NCBI GenBank assembly: GCA_023052935.1
Contig: CM041292.1
Coordinates: forward strand, 114,109,436 to 114,173,435
Source: Piezodorus guildinii
Lineage: Eukaryota; Arthropoda; Insecta; Hemiptera; Pentatomidae
Direction of reading: 5' to 3'
DNA length: 64,000 bases
The notes under the pieces: model-generated
What the model saw: only the letters and a program-made list of their open reading frames with translations
Told to the model about the DNA's origin: nothing
Databases searched by the model: none
Translations under genes and position numbers: made by a program
In this document: in pieces, positions 1 to 19,727 of the stretch
Layout: each line of letters opens with the position of its first letter
Position numbering within the stretch: the first letter of the stretch is position 1

Positions 1-6603
<6,603 letters not shown>

Positions 6604-7733
6604 GTTAAGTGAATGTGAAGCTCTCAGTTAATATTTATTTAAAAAATTAAACAGTTATAAATACATAACTCACAAGCTAAACCCTCAGTAGCATTATCTT
6701 TAAAAATTCCCCGCCAAAATTATAGATTAGTCGTTCACGGAAGAACTTCTAAAAAGAATTAAAGAGTTAGTTTACCCAAAGTAACTAATTGTAAGTTCGT
6801 GGTCAATAGAATAACAGGGTTTTCTACTAGACATGAAAATATCTCATATCGGATAAAATTCAAAAAGATTCACTATAGACAATTTCTTGGATCAACTACC
6901 TTTCTTTATCAGATATAAATTACACTCATAAGCTGGATATATCCTAATAAAAACCTTTTGGTTAATCTACATTGGTAGTACTTGATTCTGATTTACAGAA
7001 ATATCAGTTTTATTTTTTTCCGAGGATTGTTGTTTATCTTCGAAAGATCTTTACTTATCCGCTTTCAGAATTTGTATGCAATACCTCCATACATGTGTCT
7101 CACCCTCCATCAGACTATAGTTGGGCATTACTTAATAGAATGGGAATGACTGAGCGCCTCTTCAGAGTATAATACTACCTCCTGGCTCACGTTTTTCGTC
7201 TCCTTCCCCCTTTGTTGTGAGTCTCGGTCAGCCAACTAGTCACTGACCTCGTAATCTTATCTCCGATAGAATTTTTAAAACTATTTATTCTGAAAATTAA
7301 TATGCAGTAAGCTGAAAAAGTTGTAACTGTAAGAGTAGGAGGATACGTAGAATATCTGCATCAATTTCCGCACGTAATTGATACAATCGAAAGTCAGTAG
7401 AAAGTTGTTGCAAGTAAAAGTAACCACTATTTGGCGCTGTATACTTCTACTTTGTATAAACTGGCTCAATAAAGTACTATTATCAACTCGAGCATCAGAT
7501 ACTTTTCTGTATCAGATACAAAGTGTCTGACCCATACCTAATGTAGAATAGCACCGTTCGTCAAAACGGTTTGTTGTCTAGTTTGTAAATCCTCGGTAGC
7601 CAAAGAAGAAAAGTCAAGACTCGCCTATGCTGGGAACAAAGATATATTTCACAGCAAATGTTATATAGCGGGGCGTGAGACCGCTCAGAACAATGAAAAA
7701 AAAAAAAAGTATGGCATTGCATAACAGGTGCCC
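6604..7733. other. Intergenic DNA upstream of TYMS
   Basis: Apart from the E2F-like site I recognise no gene or element here. Short open frames lack codon bias and family motifs. Confidence 0.5.
6707..6718 (-). promoter_or_regulatory. Candidate E2F site upstream of TYMS
   Basis: On the minus strand the sequence reads TTTGGCGGGGAA, one extra G away from the classical E2F site TTTGGCGGGAA. It lies about 105-115 bp upstream of the TYMS ATG, in otherwise very AT-rich DNA. Thymidylate synthase is a well-known E2F target in animals, so position and motif agree. Function is inferred. Confidence 0.4.
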
Positions 7734-8994
7734 TACTAACCAGCGGCCAGGCAATATAACGGCGTTCCTAGCCCATGTTGGAAAACATATCTACTATTCT
7801 TGTGGAGTCACGCTGGGTGACAGATGGGATAAGATATATCAAAATAACGAAAGACAAACAAGCTCGTTAGTAACTATAAAACGACGAAAGACTTAAAGCT
7901 ATGGGAGAAAGGTTAAAGCGCCAAGATAAGCTTATAGACAAGTTGTTAATTAAAAAAAAAAAAAACTTTTTAAAAATTACATTTCTTGAAATTTACAACT
8001 GTTTTATTGAATAACTTTAAGAAACACATTAAGTTATGACATGATACACTTGCTGAGAAACTACCCATTAACAGCACTCAACAAACATACTAAACTAGAA
8101 GGTCTCAGGTATTTTGTTCTTAGAAACCTCGGAAGATTATAAGGAATCGAAGAGGATGCTAGGACAGAATTAGTGGGTTGGAGTTTTTCATAAAAGGAAT
8201 GGTACCTGGTTCGGAGCAAATCAGCAACATATGACACATTATAGATGAGTTTATTTGTGATAAAGGAGCATGAAGGATTTTGGATTTTAAGAATTGGATA
8301 TGAAAGGAATTCGATGGTTTAATATATCACCAAAGCTCAATTCCATTATTTCAGATTGTTCTTACTAACCAGCGGCCAGGCAATATAACGGCGTTCCTAG
8401 CCCATGTTGGAAAACATATCTACTATTCTTGTGGAGTCACGCTGGGTGACAGATGGGATAAGATATATCAAAATAACGAAAGACAAACAAGCTCGTTAGT
8501 AACTATAAAACGACGAAAGACTTAAAGCTATGGGAGAAAGGTTAAAGCGCCAAGATAAGCTTATAGACAAGTTGTTAATTAAAAAAAAAAAAAAACTTTT
8601 TAAAAATTACATTTCTTGAAATTTACAACTGTTTTATTGAATAACTTTAAGAAACACATTAAGTTATGACATGATACACTTGCTGAGAAACTACCCATTA
8701 ACAGCACTCAACAAACATACTAAACTAGAAGGTCTCAGGTATTTTGTTCTTAGAAACCTCGGAAGATTATAAGGAATCGAAGAGGATGCTAGGACAGAAT
8801 TAGTGGGTTGGAGTTTTTCATAAAAGGAATGGTACCTGGTTCGGAGCAAATCAGCAACATATGACACATTATAGATGAGTTTATTTGTGATAAAGGAGCA
8901 TGAAGGATTTTGGATTTTAAGAATTGGATATGAAAGGAATTCGATGGTTTAATATATCACCAAAGCTCAATTCCATTATTTCAGATTGTTCTTA
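7734..8994. repeat. Near-perfect 630-bp tandem duplication
   Basis: The block from TACTAACCAGCGGCCAGGCA (7734) to CAGATTGTTCTTA (8364) is repeated immediately at 8363/8365-8994. By eye the only difference is one base in an A-run (14 A versus 15 A). The join shares a short TACTAAC overlap. It contains part of a decayed jockey-type LINE. This is either a very recent duplication or an assembly artefact. Confidence 0.93.
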
Positions 8995-9160
8995 TGATAG
9001 ACTATGATCTAGATGAGCCCTTTTGTAGTTAAGTGGTAGGTTTGAGCGTTTTTCTAGTATTGAAGTAGCCGGAAACGATGAGCAGTTTCAGTCGTGTATG
9101 AGGATTCCAAGTTAGACGATTATCAAGATAAAGCCCAAGATATCGGGTCTGTTGAACAGA
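8100..9160 (-). mobile_element. Decayed jockey-type LINE, reverse transcriptase C-terminal region
   Basis: On the minus strand, 9155-9090 translates to RYLGLYLDNRLTWNPHTRLK, the classic post-catalytic motif of jockey-clade reverse transcriptases. Shortly after come PLNYKRAHLD and GIELW, the usual 'LWG' region, with several stops and shifts. The lower-coordinate half is included twice by the tandem duplication. Confidence 0.75.
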
Positions 9161-9260
9161 AATAAGAGGAATTTGTTAAAGGATACTGTAGGACAGGAAG
9201 TCATAGGTTTATGAGGAAGGGTAAAGGTTATTTAATGAGATATGGGACTGTAAAAATAAA

Positions 9261-10876
9261 ATTTTAAAAGCACAAATAAAAACGATGTAAATAAGGCTTA
9301 ATCACCAGGAGTAAGATTAGCTCTCTCATTCACAAGAGATTAGGACCTGGGAAATGCCTGCCTGAGCGGAGCTGGTTGTTAAGAATGGAATGGTCCTGAT
9401 GATCTGAATCATTGGTTTGTTAAGAAAACAAATCGGCCAAGAGGTGCGGTTTGGCGCCAAAACATCCAAGACCAAGGTCTAGGGACTACCAAAAGTGAAA
9501 AAAAAACTTCACCACCAGGTATATGCTGACAATATGCCTGGATTGGCAGAGTGGAGTGGTATTTACCTATACAGATCCATTCGAAATCCTTCAAATCAGA
9601 CTGCATGATATTTTTAATTTTTATCTTTTTTCTAACATGTATATAAATAAATAGATAGAGGTATTTTATTTACCCATCATAAAACAAAGAATGCTGGCAA
9701 GGATATACTGATTGCAAGAGAAAATAAACTCATATGGCCAATAAAAGAAAATAAAAAAAACCTGTTGCGTGTAACACAGGGCTTTAACTGACATCTAATG
9801 TTAAAATCAACTTTTAAATGAAATTAGAGGTGAAAAAAGTTTAACATTGAGTTTTCATACTAGCTAAACCAACATACGATGTCCTTTCTTAACTACGTCT
9901 CAGCGGAATCGGTCAAGCTGTTAAGACTGATGCGATGACCAAAGGAAAAGGGGGTTCATTTATATATATATTGTAATATACTCATTTTTAAAAAATAAAA
10001 TATATTTGTATTTATTATTTAAATATTATGCTAGGCAGGCTAACAATTAGGTAAAAATTAAAATTGACAGCTCTGATTTGGAGGTTTGTTTACAAACATA
10101 GCACCCATTTTGGATGCTAGAGAGTTTTATTCCAATTAAAAAACCCTAGGGCCACCAGCAGGTTTGAAGCCTGGATGCTGTTATGCTAACCACCATGCTA
10201 CAGGTAATCCCACTCACGGTAGTTAACACAAAAAAAAAAAAAAAGAATTAGCAAAATCAGTCAAGCTGTTTAGGCCTGATTGTATGACCAAGGAAAAGGG
10301 GAAACAATAAAACCACAATAATCACTTTGTTTATCTGCTTTTCTTCACTCACCATTGCCTTATACAACATCGAAAATAAGAGAACACTTTTTTCTTAAAT
10401 CTTTAGCTTTCCAATGGTATATTATACATTTGTATTACTATTCTTTTGCTCGAAAAAAAAAAAACATCGACCTTTGCCCTTTTTTCCTTCGGTAGGTTAT
10501 AAAATTTGTTCACCTTGTATATTTAGCCAGTTTTTTTTGTATCAATGCTAAGATGACATGTATACTTTTTTCAATCTACAAAATTTAAAATACTGGCATT
10601 CAGGTCCTGTCAGACTATTTCTATCTGCAATAAACCTATGATATAAAGTCCATGAAATTTTACATTAATATCATATAACAAGTTCAATCAAAATACATGT
10701 TGCTGAACATACCTTATATCTTTTCACTATGGACTTAATTTTATTAAATCATACAACTGTAAAATTAGGATGTATAGTTTTAAACAAGATCTGATGGGAG
10801 AACTCGTTATAATGTCAAGTTTGTGTTGAATTATGAAGATATAAAAAACAATTTAAACTACACTTGGATTCTGTAT
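9261..10876. other. Intergenic DNA with fragments of dispersed repeats
   Basis: Contains two copies of an uncharacterised motif (TCGGTCAAGCTGTTAAGACT at about 9904-9953 and a variant at 10249-10305), a SINE head on the minus strand at about 10125-10213 (CAGGTTTGAAGCC, TGTTATGCTAACCACC), and repeat family C at 10330-10450. No gene seen. Confidence 0.55.
10330..10450 (+). repeat. Dispersed repeat family C, copy 1
   Basis: Shares CACCATTGCCTTATACAACA, TCTTTAGCTTTCCAATGGTA and TATTATACATTTGTATTACT with copies near 54108 and 63060. No coding capacity or tRNA boxes seen. Confidence 0.6.
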
Positions 10877-11199
10877 GTGAGCGGCGTGGTCTTGTGGGTC
10901 TAAGCTAGTCTATACTGTGCTCCGGGTTCGAATCCCAGCTGTGGCAGAATATTATTTGTTATATTATTTTATTTCCGCCCGGGGGCGATCTTGGGGTATA
11001 GAGACCCTCCTGGGACACACCCAGCCTCTTAAAAGTGGGTACCCAAAAATGGGGGAAAAACTTGGCGGCTGAGTGTGATCGCAGCCGAATCACCTCATTC
11101 CACGGCCGTTGGCCTAGAAACAGTGCGAATCTCTACATGTACTGAACCCAAAACTCTTCATGGGTTGTAGTGCTACAGATTTTTTTTTTTTTTTTTTTT
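10877..11199 (+). repeat. tRNA-derived SINE family B
   Basis: A different SINE. The tRNA-like head has box A GCGGCGTGGTCTTGTGGG and a good box B GGGTTCGAATCCC about 40 bp later. A GC-rich body follows (GCCCGGGGGCGATCTTGGGG, AAAAACTTGGCGGCTGAG, CACGGCCGTTGGCCTAG). It ends in TGCTACAGA plus a 20-T run. It stands out from its AT-rich surroundings. It is not a functional tRNA gene because the stem pairing is poor. Confidence 0.7.
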
Positions 11200-11647
11200 G
11201 GATTCTGTATGGTGGTGGGAACTTCAATATGTTCTTTAGAAACCTTATACTGATTTTTAGACTTTCCCTTCCTGTGCTAAATTATATATATATAAATATA
11301 GTAGAAATTTTACAACAGAATAGAACTTCTCTAGTGCCTATATGTAACTTGAATATCTTTAAGAAGAAACGATTCACCACCAAATAAAATGGAAAAATAT
11401 TACTAAAATAGAGCATTTGTTAAGTGAAAGACAAGAAACATAATGGTGCTAGTAGAAGGGGTTGTATAGAATCAAACAAGGGATCATATTTTTCCATATC
11501 GATTAGAGGATGAACAAATATTCTAGTACCATAACCACATAAAATATTACTTTTTATTTAAATATATTATTTTAAAATAAATACAAACTTTTAATCCATA
11601 TTTACATGCTAAATAAAATTTGTAAAGAGTAAAATGTCATTAATAAA

Positions 11648-11653
11648 TTTATT
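11648..11653 (-). terminator. Candidate ANLN polyadenylation signal
   Basis: AATAAA on the minus strand, about 220 bp past the ANLN stop codon. AATAAA is frequent in DNA this AT-rich, so the assignment is weak. Confidence 0.3.
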
Positions 11654-11873
11654 TACAATAAAAATATTAAAATAGAAAAAAAAGTTTATATATATGTACA
11701 TAAGAAAATTGTTTTAAGTATATCTTTACTACTTCTGTCATGGACTTTTTTCATTTTTTTGTTAGTTTGAAGTAATGTCATCACATTAATAGGTTTATTC
11801 TATTACCATGGAAATTGTAATTAATATACAAATACATTCACACAATTTATATAGAATATGTCATGGATTTCTT

Positions 11874-13445
11874 TCAGACTGCTGTTGCACAGTTGACCTT
11901 CCATGTACGCAAGAGATGAAGCACTTTATTGATCTGTTTACACCATGCTAAACGTTCTTCGTGTGTATCAGCTGCTAACAAATGCCTGGAAAAGAGAAAA
12001 ACAAAATAATAAACAATTTATTTTTAGTAAATTATTACACTAGACCGACAATATAATTATGGAATCCTAGAACCACTATGTGAGATATTGGAATCTCATT
12101 CATGTTCTTTATCAGATGTATGAGACAGCAAAATCTTGTATAAACATCAGACTATATATGTCGCTAACAACGCTAGAAGACAGATGTATAGGGTGGTATG
12201 AGGAGCTAAGAAGAAAGAGACTAGAAAACAAGAAGGCTAAGAGAAGAGCAAGGTAATGTGTATACAAAGCGATGTAGTTAAGCGAGTTCAAAATATTATG
12301 TACTGATAAAAAAATAGAAGCAGTTGATGATTATGAATACTGAGGAAATGTTATATTATGAAAGGCAGTGGCAGATTTAAGTCATCCATATAACATATAC
12401 CTGAATATAATTTTAAACAACAACCACTCTTTAGATGGTTCAATTAAAAAAGAAAAGAATTATGAAAGCATAAATAAAGTGAATGAAGATATAAAAGAAG
12501 TATTGTTTAACTATAAAAATCATAGACAACACGTGCTAGTTGTCAATTAACATTATGATTTTAATCCTATAATGTGATAAAGTTTATTAATTCACTCACT
12601 CTCACGCTGGTACTACAGCTCATATAGGTTTAATTATTGGAAGGAATTAGTCCGGGTGGCGGTCATCAAATGAAACAGCTAAATAGTTTCTACTATTTAT
12701 TGTTTGCCAACGTTTTGACCCCCTTTGTGGGTCATCATCAGGGCATATGGTGGGAGAATGGAACCACTCAGTTTCCATTCTCCCACCATGCGCCCTGATG
12801 ATGACCCACAAAGGGGGTCGAAACGTTGGCAAACAATAAATAGTTGGAACTATTTAGTTGTTTCATTTAATGACCGCTACCCGGACTAATTCCTTCCAGT
12901 AATTCTCAACGGTCAACTAATTACATCCACAAGGTTTAATTATTATTTGTATAGGAATAAATATTTTCATTTACCAATACACTTTTAACAAGATAACAAA
13001 CAAACAACTCTGATACAAATATTATAGTGTAAATAGGGTAGAAGGAAGCTATAAATTCTAACCTATGAACTGTTATATCCCCTCTCCTTTTGACAACTAA
13101 TGACTCCTGCAAATTAGAACCCCTCAGTTGTGACTCAAGGAGTATAGTGTGAGGTCGAGCACAAACATCCCTAGGTGCAAGAGCAGCTTCAACAGTTGAC
13201 ACAGCTGACAAATCGATTGTATCGATGGCCACCTAAACAATTTTATTAGCATCAATACGTTTCACAAAAGTTATCAATACATTTTATTGTACATATATCC
13301 GCAAACACCCCACCTTTCCATCCCAAAACTGCTCAGGATAAGTCCAGAATGCCAAACATGATCCTTTGAGTTGACACCAGCGTCTTTTCCAAGCACCGAA
13401 TCCACCGACATCCTCAAAAACTGTCAGAAAGCCGGTGTGCTCAAT
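11874..13445 (-). CDS. ANLN: Anillin exons 20-22: C-terminal PH domain
   Basis: Residues 918-1054. The start [20 protein letters not shown] and the strand [13 protein letters not shown] are typical of the anillin PH domain. The end, [20 protein letters not shown], is the PH C-terminal helix with its conserved Trp. [17 protein letters not shown] residues ([13 protein letters not shown]) match the vertebrate EFCARRNTFEL segment. It recruits septins and phosphoinositides to the furrow. The stop codon is TGA at 11876-11874. Confidence 0.95.
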
Positions 13446-13934
13446 CTAAAAAAAACATCACATTAGAATATATAGAAAGCACATTTACCTACCACCATAC
13501 GTAATATTATTAACCTAACAAGTAATTTTAATCCGACAATATGTTTTTTCTTTGTAAGTCAATCAAATCATTGATCTTGATTGCAAATCATTGATAACAG
13601 ATTGTGCAGGAAAAATTACAAGCATACTGTGGCAGTAAAGATTGTATATATTTTTGTTTTGGCTTCCTCTGCTTCACTTACATATATATTGCATATATAG
13701 TTATACTTGAAATGTGAGTGTTGTCTGCTGGGTAGGTGAAATCTGTGCAACGTGGGCACCTTCTTAAAGTATAAAGTCAAAACCATTAGTCTAGGTTATC
13801 TCGCATTTGAATCCGTGGTCCTAACAACTACTTTGCTTATACCAAGAGTGTTTCAATAAAATTTCACATAAGCACTCTTAAAAAACGTCATATATTGTTT
13901 ACAGTTACACACACACACACACACACACATATAC

Positions 13935-13965
<31 letters not shown>

Positions 13966-16900
13966 AATTTTTTCCCTATATTAATATACATAACCATGAT
14001 GCAAAATTGACCAACTTCATGTTATTTTAGAAAAATGGAATCTAATAGATTCAAACTGAGAACTAACCTGACTCTGCAATGAGGAAGTCATAGAAATCTC
14101 AATATTCCCTTCAAGGGGGCACGTATAAGGCACCTGTAAACAATAAAAAAAATAATAATTTAGAAACATTTCACACTCTTTCACATGTAAATAACTTATA
14201 ACGTTGTTATCTTTCACCAACTTACCTTGCTGAGAGAGAAAGAAGTCCTATTCAATTCACGCAATGAGAAAACTGCGAATCCCCACAGTTGAAAAGCTGA
14301 AGATCTGGATAATATAAATGATTATTAGGAAAAAATGTATAAGGATTTGCTTTCTTGTACATTAAATAAAATCTGTGTAATACATTAAATAAAAAACTGG
14401 TGTCACCATATACTTATTAACAAGAAATACTGCAAACTAAGCAATGGCTTATCATTTATAGTGTCAATTCCAGAGAGATCTTCAAAATGAAAATTAAGAA
14501 TTTTATGAATAAGAATGTAATGTTCAGAAAGATAAAAACTATATAAGTTATTAAACCACATTGATAAACCAGTTTCCAAAGGTTAAAGGTGGAGTAATTT
14601 AAGTACGGCAATAAAAAAAAAAAATTATCAATCACATAGATTTTATAATAACAGTACTTAGGGAATGCTGATTTTTAATAAGAGTAAGATGTTCTCATAA
14701 ACTGAAATATTTATTGTGTTACAAATCAATAAAAGAGCTGGTGATAAACATTTTTTTAAGTATTGATGATTGCAAATTAGATAAAAAAATTCAAAAAGTA
14801 TTTTATGAGAGAAAAATTTATTACATAATTAATGATTAAGTTATTTTTTTTAAAAATTAGATGAATTTTTTAAAATCTCAGTTACAACACTTTTCTTTCT
14901 TTCTTTAGGGCCTAAAAGAGTGTTATAATAAATTGTATATCTTTTTGATACCTGGATTAAACATTAACATTATAAACTTTATTACAGGAAAAAATAAATA
15001 AATTACCTGACAGCATTCGGTCCAGCAGGAGATTCAACAGGCATAAACTTATCTTTCGCCTTCTTAGCAGCAGAACGGTGTTTTTCCTAGATAAAATACA
15101 AAAAGTAATGAAACTATATTACAAATTAAAATATTCTACTAATAGTTCAATAAATTCATAGTTTAATATAATAAATACTTGGATTATTTACTACACCAAT
15201 AGTCCATGTGAGCATAAGATATGTATCTCACCTCATGTATCAGTGTACCTAATCCTAATAAAATCTACTATTGCAAGCTATACTTAGACATAAAGCCTAT
15301 AAATTTGCTCGCAACTCATTCACTTTTAATTAAAAAAATTATTCCTATTTTTGGATGAAATATATAGGAAAGCAGGAGAGAGTTTTAATTCCATTGCTAA
15401 ATGGAAAAAATAAATTATGATAGGCTTGTAAGGTCCCTGACATGAACCTATCTTCCTCAGGACTTGTTTGGTTGGTAACATTAAACCTGGAGTTGATGGG
15501 CCATACAAGAGTAAAGAATCTAATTTGATGACGATCAGCTTTTCAATATTTATATCCATTAATGGTTCCACACAAGAACTAATTTAAATTGTCTACATAG
15601 TTCAGAGTGGGTACCACTGTTCAGAGAAGGTAATTTTATTGAAGCAATTTAAGAACAGCTTTGCCAAACAAGAAACTAGATTAAAAAAAACCTGAAGAGA
15701 CAGAGTTCCAGGAATAATTAGTGAGAGCTTGATGGGAGCCTAAATTCAGCACATTAAGCTCATATTACTTTCATATTTTTATAGAATATCATCAGTAAGT
15801 AAACCAAGGTACAACCAAGTAGAGGGAGTGAGGAGAGGACAGAAAGAAGGCATCACATAAAAAACAAACAAGATCTTCACACTACTTTTTGGCCAAAACC
15901 TGTCAATAAAGCAGATTTCATAGATCATTTTATAACTTTCTTATGACTTCATATCACAAATATTTCCGATAGACAACTGGAATTTAATTCAATCATGGAA
16001 AAATGGGATTACTTTGATAATATAATTGACAACTGTAAATTCAAGTAGTAACTTGTAGTCCTTCAATTTATCAAACTTTTTCACTACATCACATTCACCC
16101 TAATTGGTAGTTAATCAGTAACTAAAAAAAAAAAAAAAAAACATATGATGCCAAAGGTGTTTTTATTTATGTACCTTGATAAGTAAGGATCATGTTCATA
16201 TCCGATAATGACGGTTTAAATTTACCATTAAGGATCAACTGTATTGAATAATAATCAAAGCGATGAAGTGCAGAGAAAAAACAACTACAGTATGTTCATA
16301 TCCAATAAGGATGGTTTAAATTTACCAGTAAGGATCATCTGTATTAAATAATTAACAAAGGAATGAAGTGCAGAGAAAAAAACAAATGCAGTATGTACAT
16401 ATCCAATAACGATGGTTCAAATTTGTCTAAGCACTGTGATAATGAAAGTATCAAAATATAGACAAATTAAAAACTACATACCTTTTTGCTAGGAGTGGTC
16501 CTATGTTTGTAATCTGGTACAGCCTCTGCTGGTTGCTGAGCAATGAAACCATATATTTCAACCGAGACGGTAAAGTCAGAATAAAGGTTAACAAGATTGA
16601 GTATCTTCTGGAAGGAGATTCGGCCGCTCCTGATGGATGACTTGTCCAAAGCCACCACCTCTGTCTGCAGCACAATATAACCAGAACGGACTAAGCAAAC
16701 TAAGTGCACTGATGATTGATCCCGTGAAGCTATGCATGTCTTTAAGGGCACACTGATTGACTGAATGGTGATATCACCAAGATCCAATTCGCAGTTTCCA
16801 GAGTGCAACTGTTTTTCAATCCTCAGACGCTCTATTTCTTGCTTTAAGGAAGTCCAACGTGCACCTATATGGCATCACCATAATACAAATTATTTAAAAT

Positions 16901-19666
16901 TATATCTTGTCTTGTGATTAAAAACACAATTACTATAGTATCAAATAAAAAACGAAACTTCTAGCTTATTTTGACATAGCTTTATTTGTAAAAGTAATGA
17001 AAAAGCGTAAGTTAAAGGATAGAAACAAAGGAAAAATATTTCGAATTATGAGGAGCATATCACATTCAAATAAATTCTTCGGAACAATCTCATTTTTTTA
17101 ATATTGTTAATTAATTCATTAATATTACATTAACGTTTCAAGGTTCATATACCTTATGAGGCATATAAACCTCAAAACGTTAATGCAACATTAATGAATT
17201 AATTAACAAGAGATTTTCCGAATAAATTATTTGAAAGGAAAACTATTTCTGATTGTAGAAGTTGGATAGGTGTATAAAATAAAATTATGTATATACAACT
17301 GCTGTTCTTAATCATGAATAACGACTTATAACGGAATGCATGTACAATTAGAACCATATCTAATTCAATGACTGGAAAACATAATTTTTCACTAGACTAT
17401 TAAATATTTTATTATTATCCAGATTTTAAATATTTTATTTTATTTTATCCTTTGTGTTTTTTAATTTTTATATATTTGTTTTAATTTTTTTTTTAAAATA
17501 ATTTTATTATACACTTTTTTAATTTTTATACTACTTATTTTTTTAAATCTATTTTTTTGTATAGACAAAAAAAAAAGAAGAAATGTTTTCTCACATTGAA
17601 AACACATATTCGGATATAAGAATAGTAATTTAGATGCATCCAATATCGCGAAGCGACATAAATTCATAAACTTATGATATTGTTGTATTTAATAAGTTAT
17701 CATCAATAATAATTTTATGATAACAGATGTTTCCATGGAAACCAAGGAAATGTTAACAGATGTTAACAGAAGCTAACATCTAAAATTTATTTAAATGGAT
17801 TAATCAATTATTTGTATATGGAGTTAATTCATAGGTTAAATTCTATGTGTATGTTCAGCACTTATATATTTTATATATATCTAGTTGCATTGTTTAATTA
17901 ATTAGTTTGTATCTACAATATCAACCTATGTATTTTTTATTTTATTTAGATATTAAGAATTTTGTTATAACGAACAACTGTTTTATGGTCTCTCTGTTAG
18001 TTGATATGAGGGTCTGCTGTAACAAAACAGATAAACAACCAAATTTGGAAAAATTAATACAAGCATAATGTGATTTTGAATGAACCTAGTGTAATTCACA
18101 AAAACACAAATGATACACTTATAACTTACTGGCCACGAGAAGCAGCTTCTGAGCTTCTACTTCTGCAGTTGAGCCCATGAACCCAGGAGTTGACAAACAC
18201 AAATTGAGAGCCTTACTGGCTTGGGAAACTGTCTCGATTTGCCTCTGCATCTGTAATATGGAGTTATTTTTATTTTCATTTCCTAATGCTGATCATAAAT
18301 ACTGAATTAATTTTATAACATATCACAAAATGAAATAATTCTTTTACAATAAATCATCTTTACAGTGTTGTTGGTTGTATTGGGTTGTTTCACTTGAAAT
18401 GTCCGTTTTTATAGTTTCTGAAACACATAAAGGATTTTGCAGGTCTCTGTTGTTTTCTTTTGAATGTTTACATATTTAAAGTAAACAGTTACTAATCCTC
18501 TACCTTTGTATTATAAACATTAGCTTCCCAATCAATTACCCAATTTTTAGTATACATCCAAATATGAACAAGGAAACACGCGATTTACGAGTAATATTTT
18601 TGTACGTGTTTAAACTCAGCCATTCACCAGCTGAGGCCGCTAGAAATTTTTGCAAGGCGTTTGGAGAAGGGAGTGTTAATGAACGGACCATTCGCCGTTA
18701 GTTTGCTAAGTTTTCAGCTGTGGATACTGACTTGGAAAACTTGCTCCGAGGAAGACCTCCGTCCGTAATAGACAACGATGTCCTTAACATACAGTAGAAG
18801 GAAACCCCTACCAAACATTTAAAGGACTCTCAGCACAACTAAATGCAAATGCATCTACCTTTTTCAGACATTTAAAGTATATTGGGAAAGTAAAAAAGCT
18901 TGATACATGGGTACCTCATGATCCCACTGAGCGGCAGCAAGACCCCATTTCAAAACATACAGAAATTGAAAGAACTGAGCTACGAAGTTCTTCCACACCG
19001 ATTCTCCCGATTTGTCCCTAACAGATTACCACCTGTTCAGGAATTTAGACAACTTTGTCAAAGGAAAACTTTTTGAAAATGGTGGTCAAGTGAAAAGCGC
19101 GTTTTCAGATTTTGTTTCACTTCAAAGCTCAGTTTTTCAGTTCGGGGAAAAAAGTTGGTGTCACGTTGGGAAAAATGTGTAGAAAAAGAAGGTAGATATT
19201 TCGAATAAAATTATCTTGTTTTCATATCGTATTTTTAATAAAAATCCTTTACCTTGAAAACAGACATTTCATGTGACACAACCCAATACAATAAATAGTT
19301 TTTACTACTTTATGTAATAATTTATTGATCGCAACCTGAATCATCAAATCCTTCATAATTAATTCAAGTTAGGTTTGATCACATTGAAATATATTACGTG
19401 GGAGTCTTAATATTTTATTTTAAATCAGATTAATGACACTTATTCCATCAATGAAATTTATTTTTCTCAATAAGCAGCTAGAAAGAATAAGAAATAAATA
19501 GTGAACTTCCTGTGAGTACTATTGTCATTTCAGTGTTTACCACAAGAGATTGCATATAACATTTTATATTATAAATTTAAAAAAGAAGAATATTTGAACT
19601 TATTGTTATTTAATAAATCAACTTGACTTATTAAATTAAAGTTTCCAGCCTCATATGTTCAGTTCA

Positions 19667-19727
<61 letters not shown>

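Noticed and set aside
7675..7896. 73-residue plus-strand frame overlapping the 630-bp duplication
   Set aside because: Antisense to LINE remnants and without protein features.
10877..10950. tRNA gene (good A and B boxes)
   Set aside because: The acceptor and anticodon stems do not pair well and the sequence continues into a SINE body ending in a T-run, so it is a SINE head.
12790..12832. Confident functional hammerhead ribozyme
   Set aside because: The core strands are present but with an extra base before stem II and no identified cleavage triplet, so it is reported only as a resemblance.
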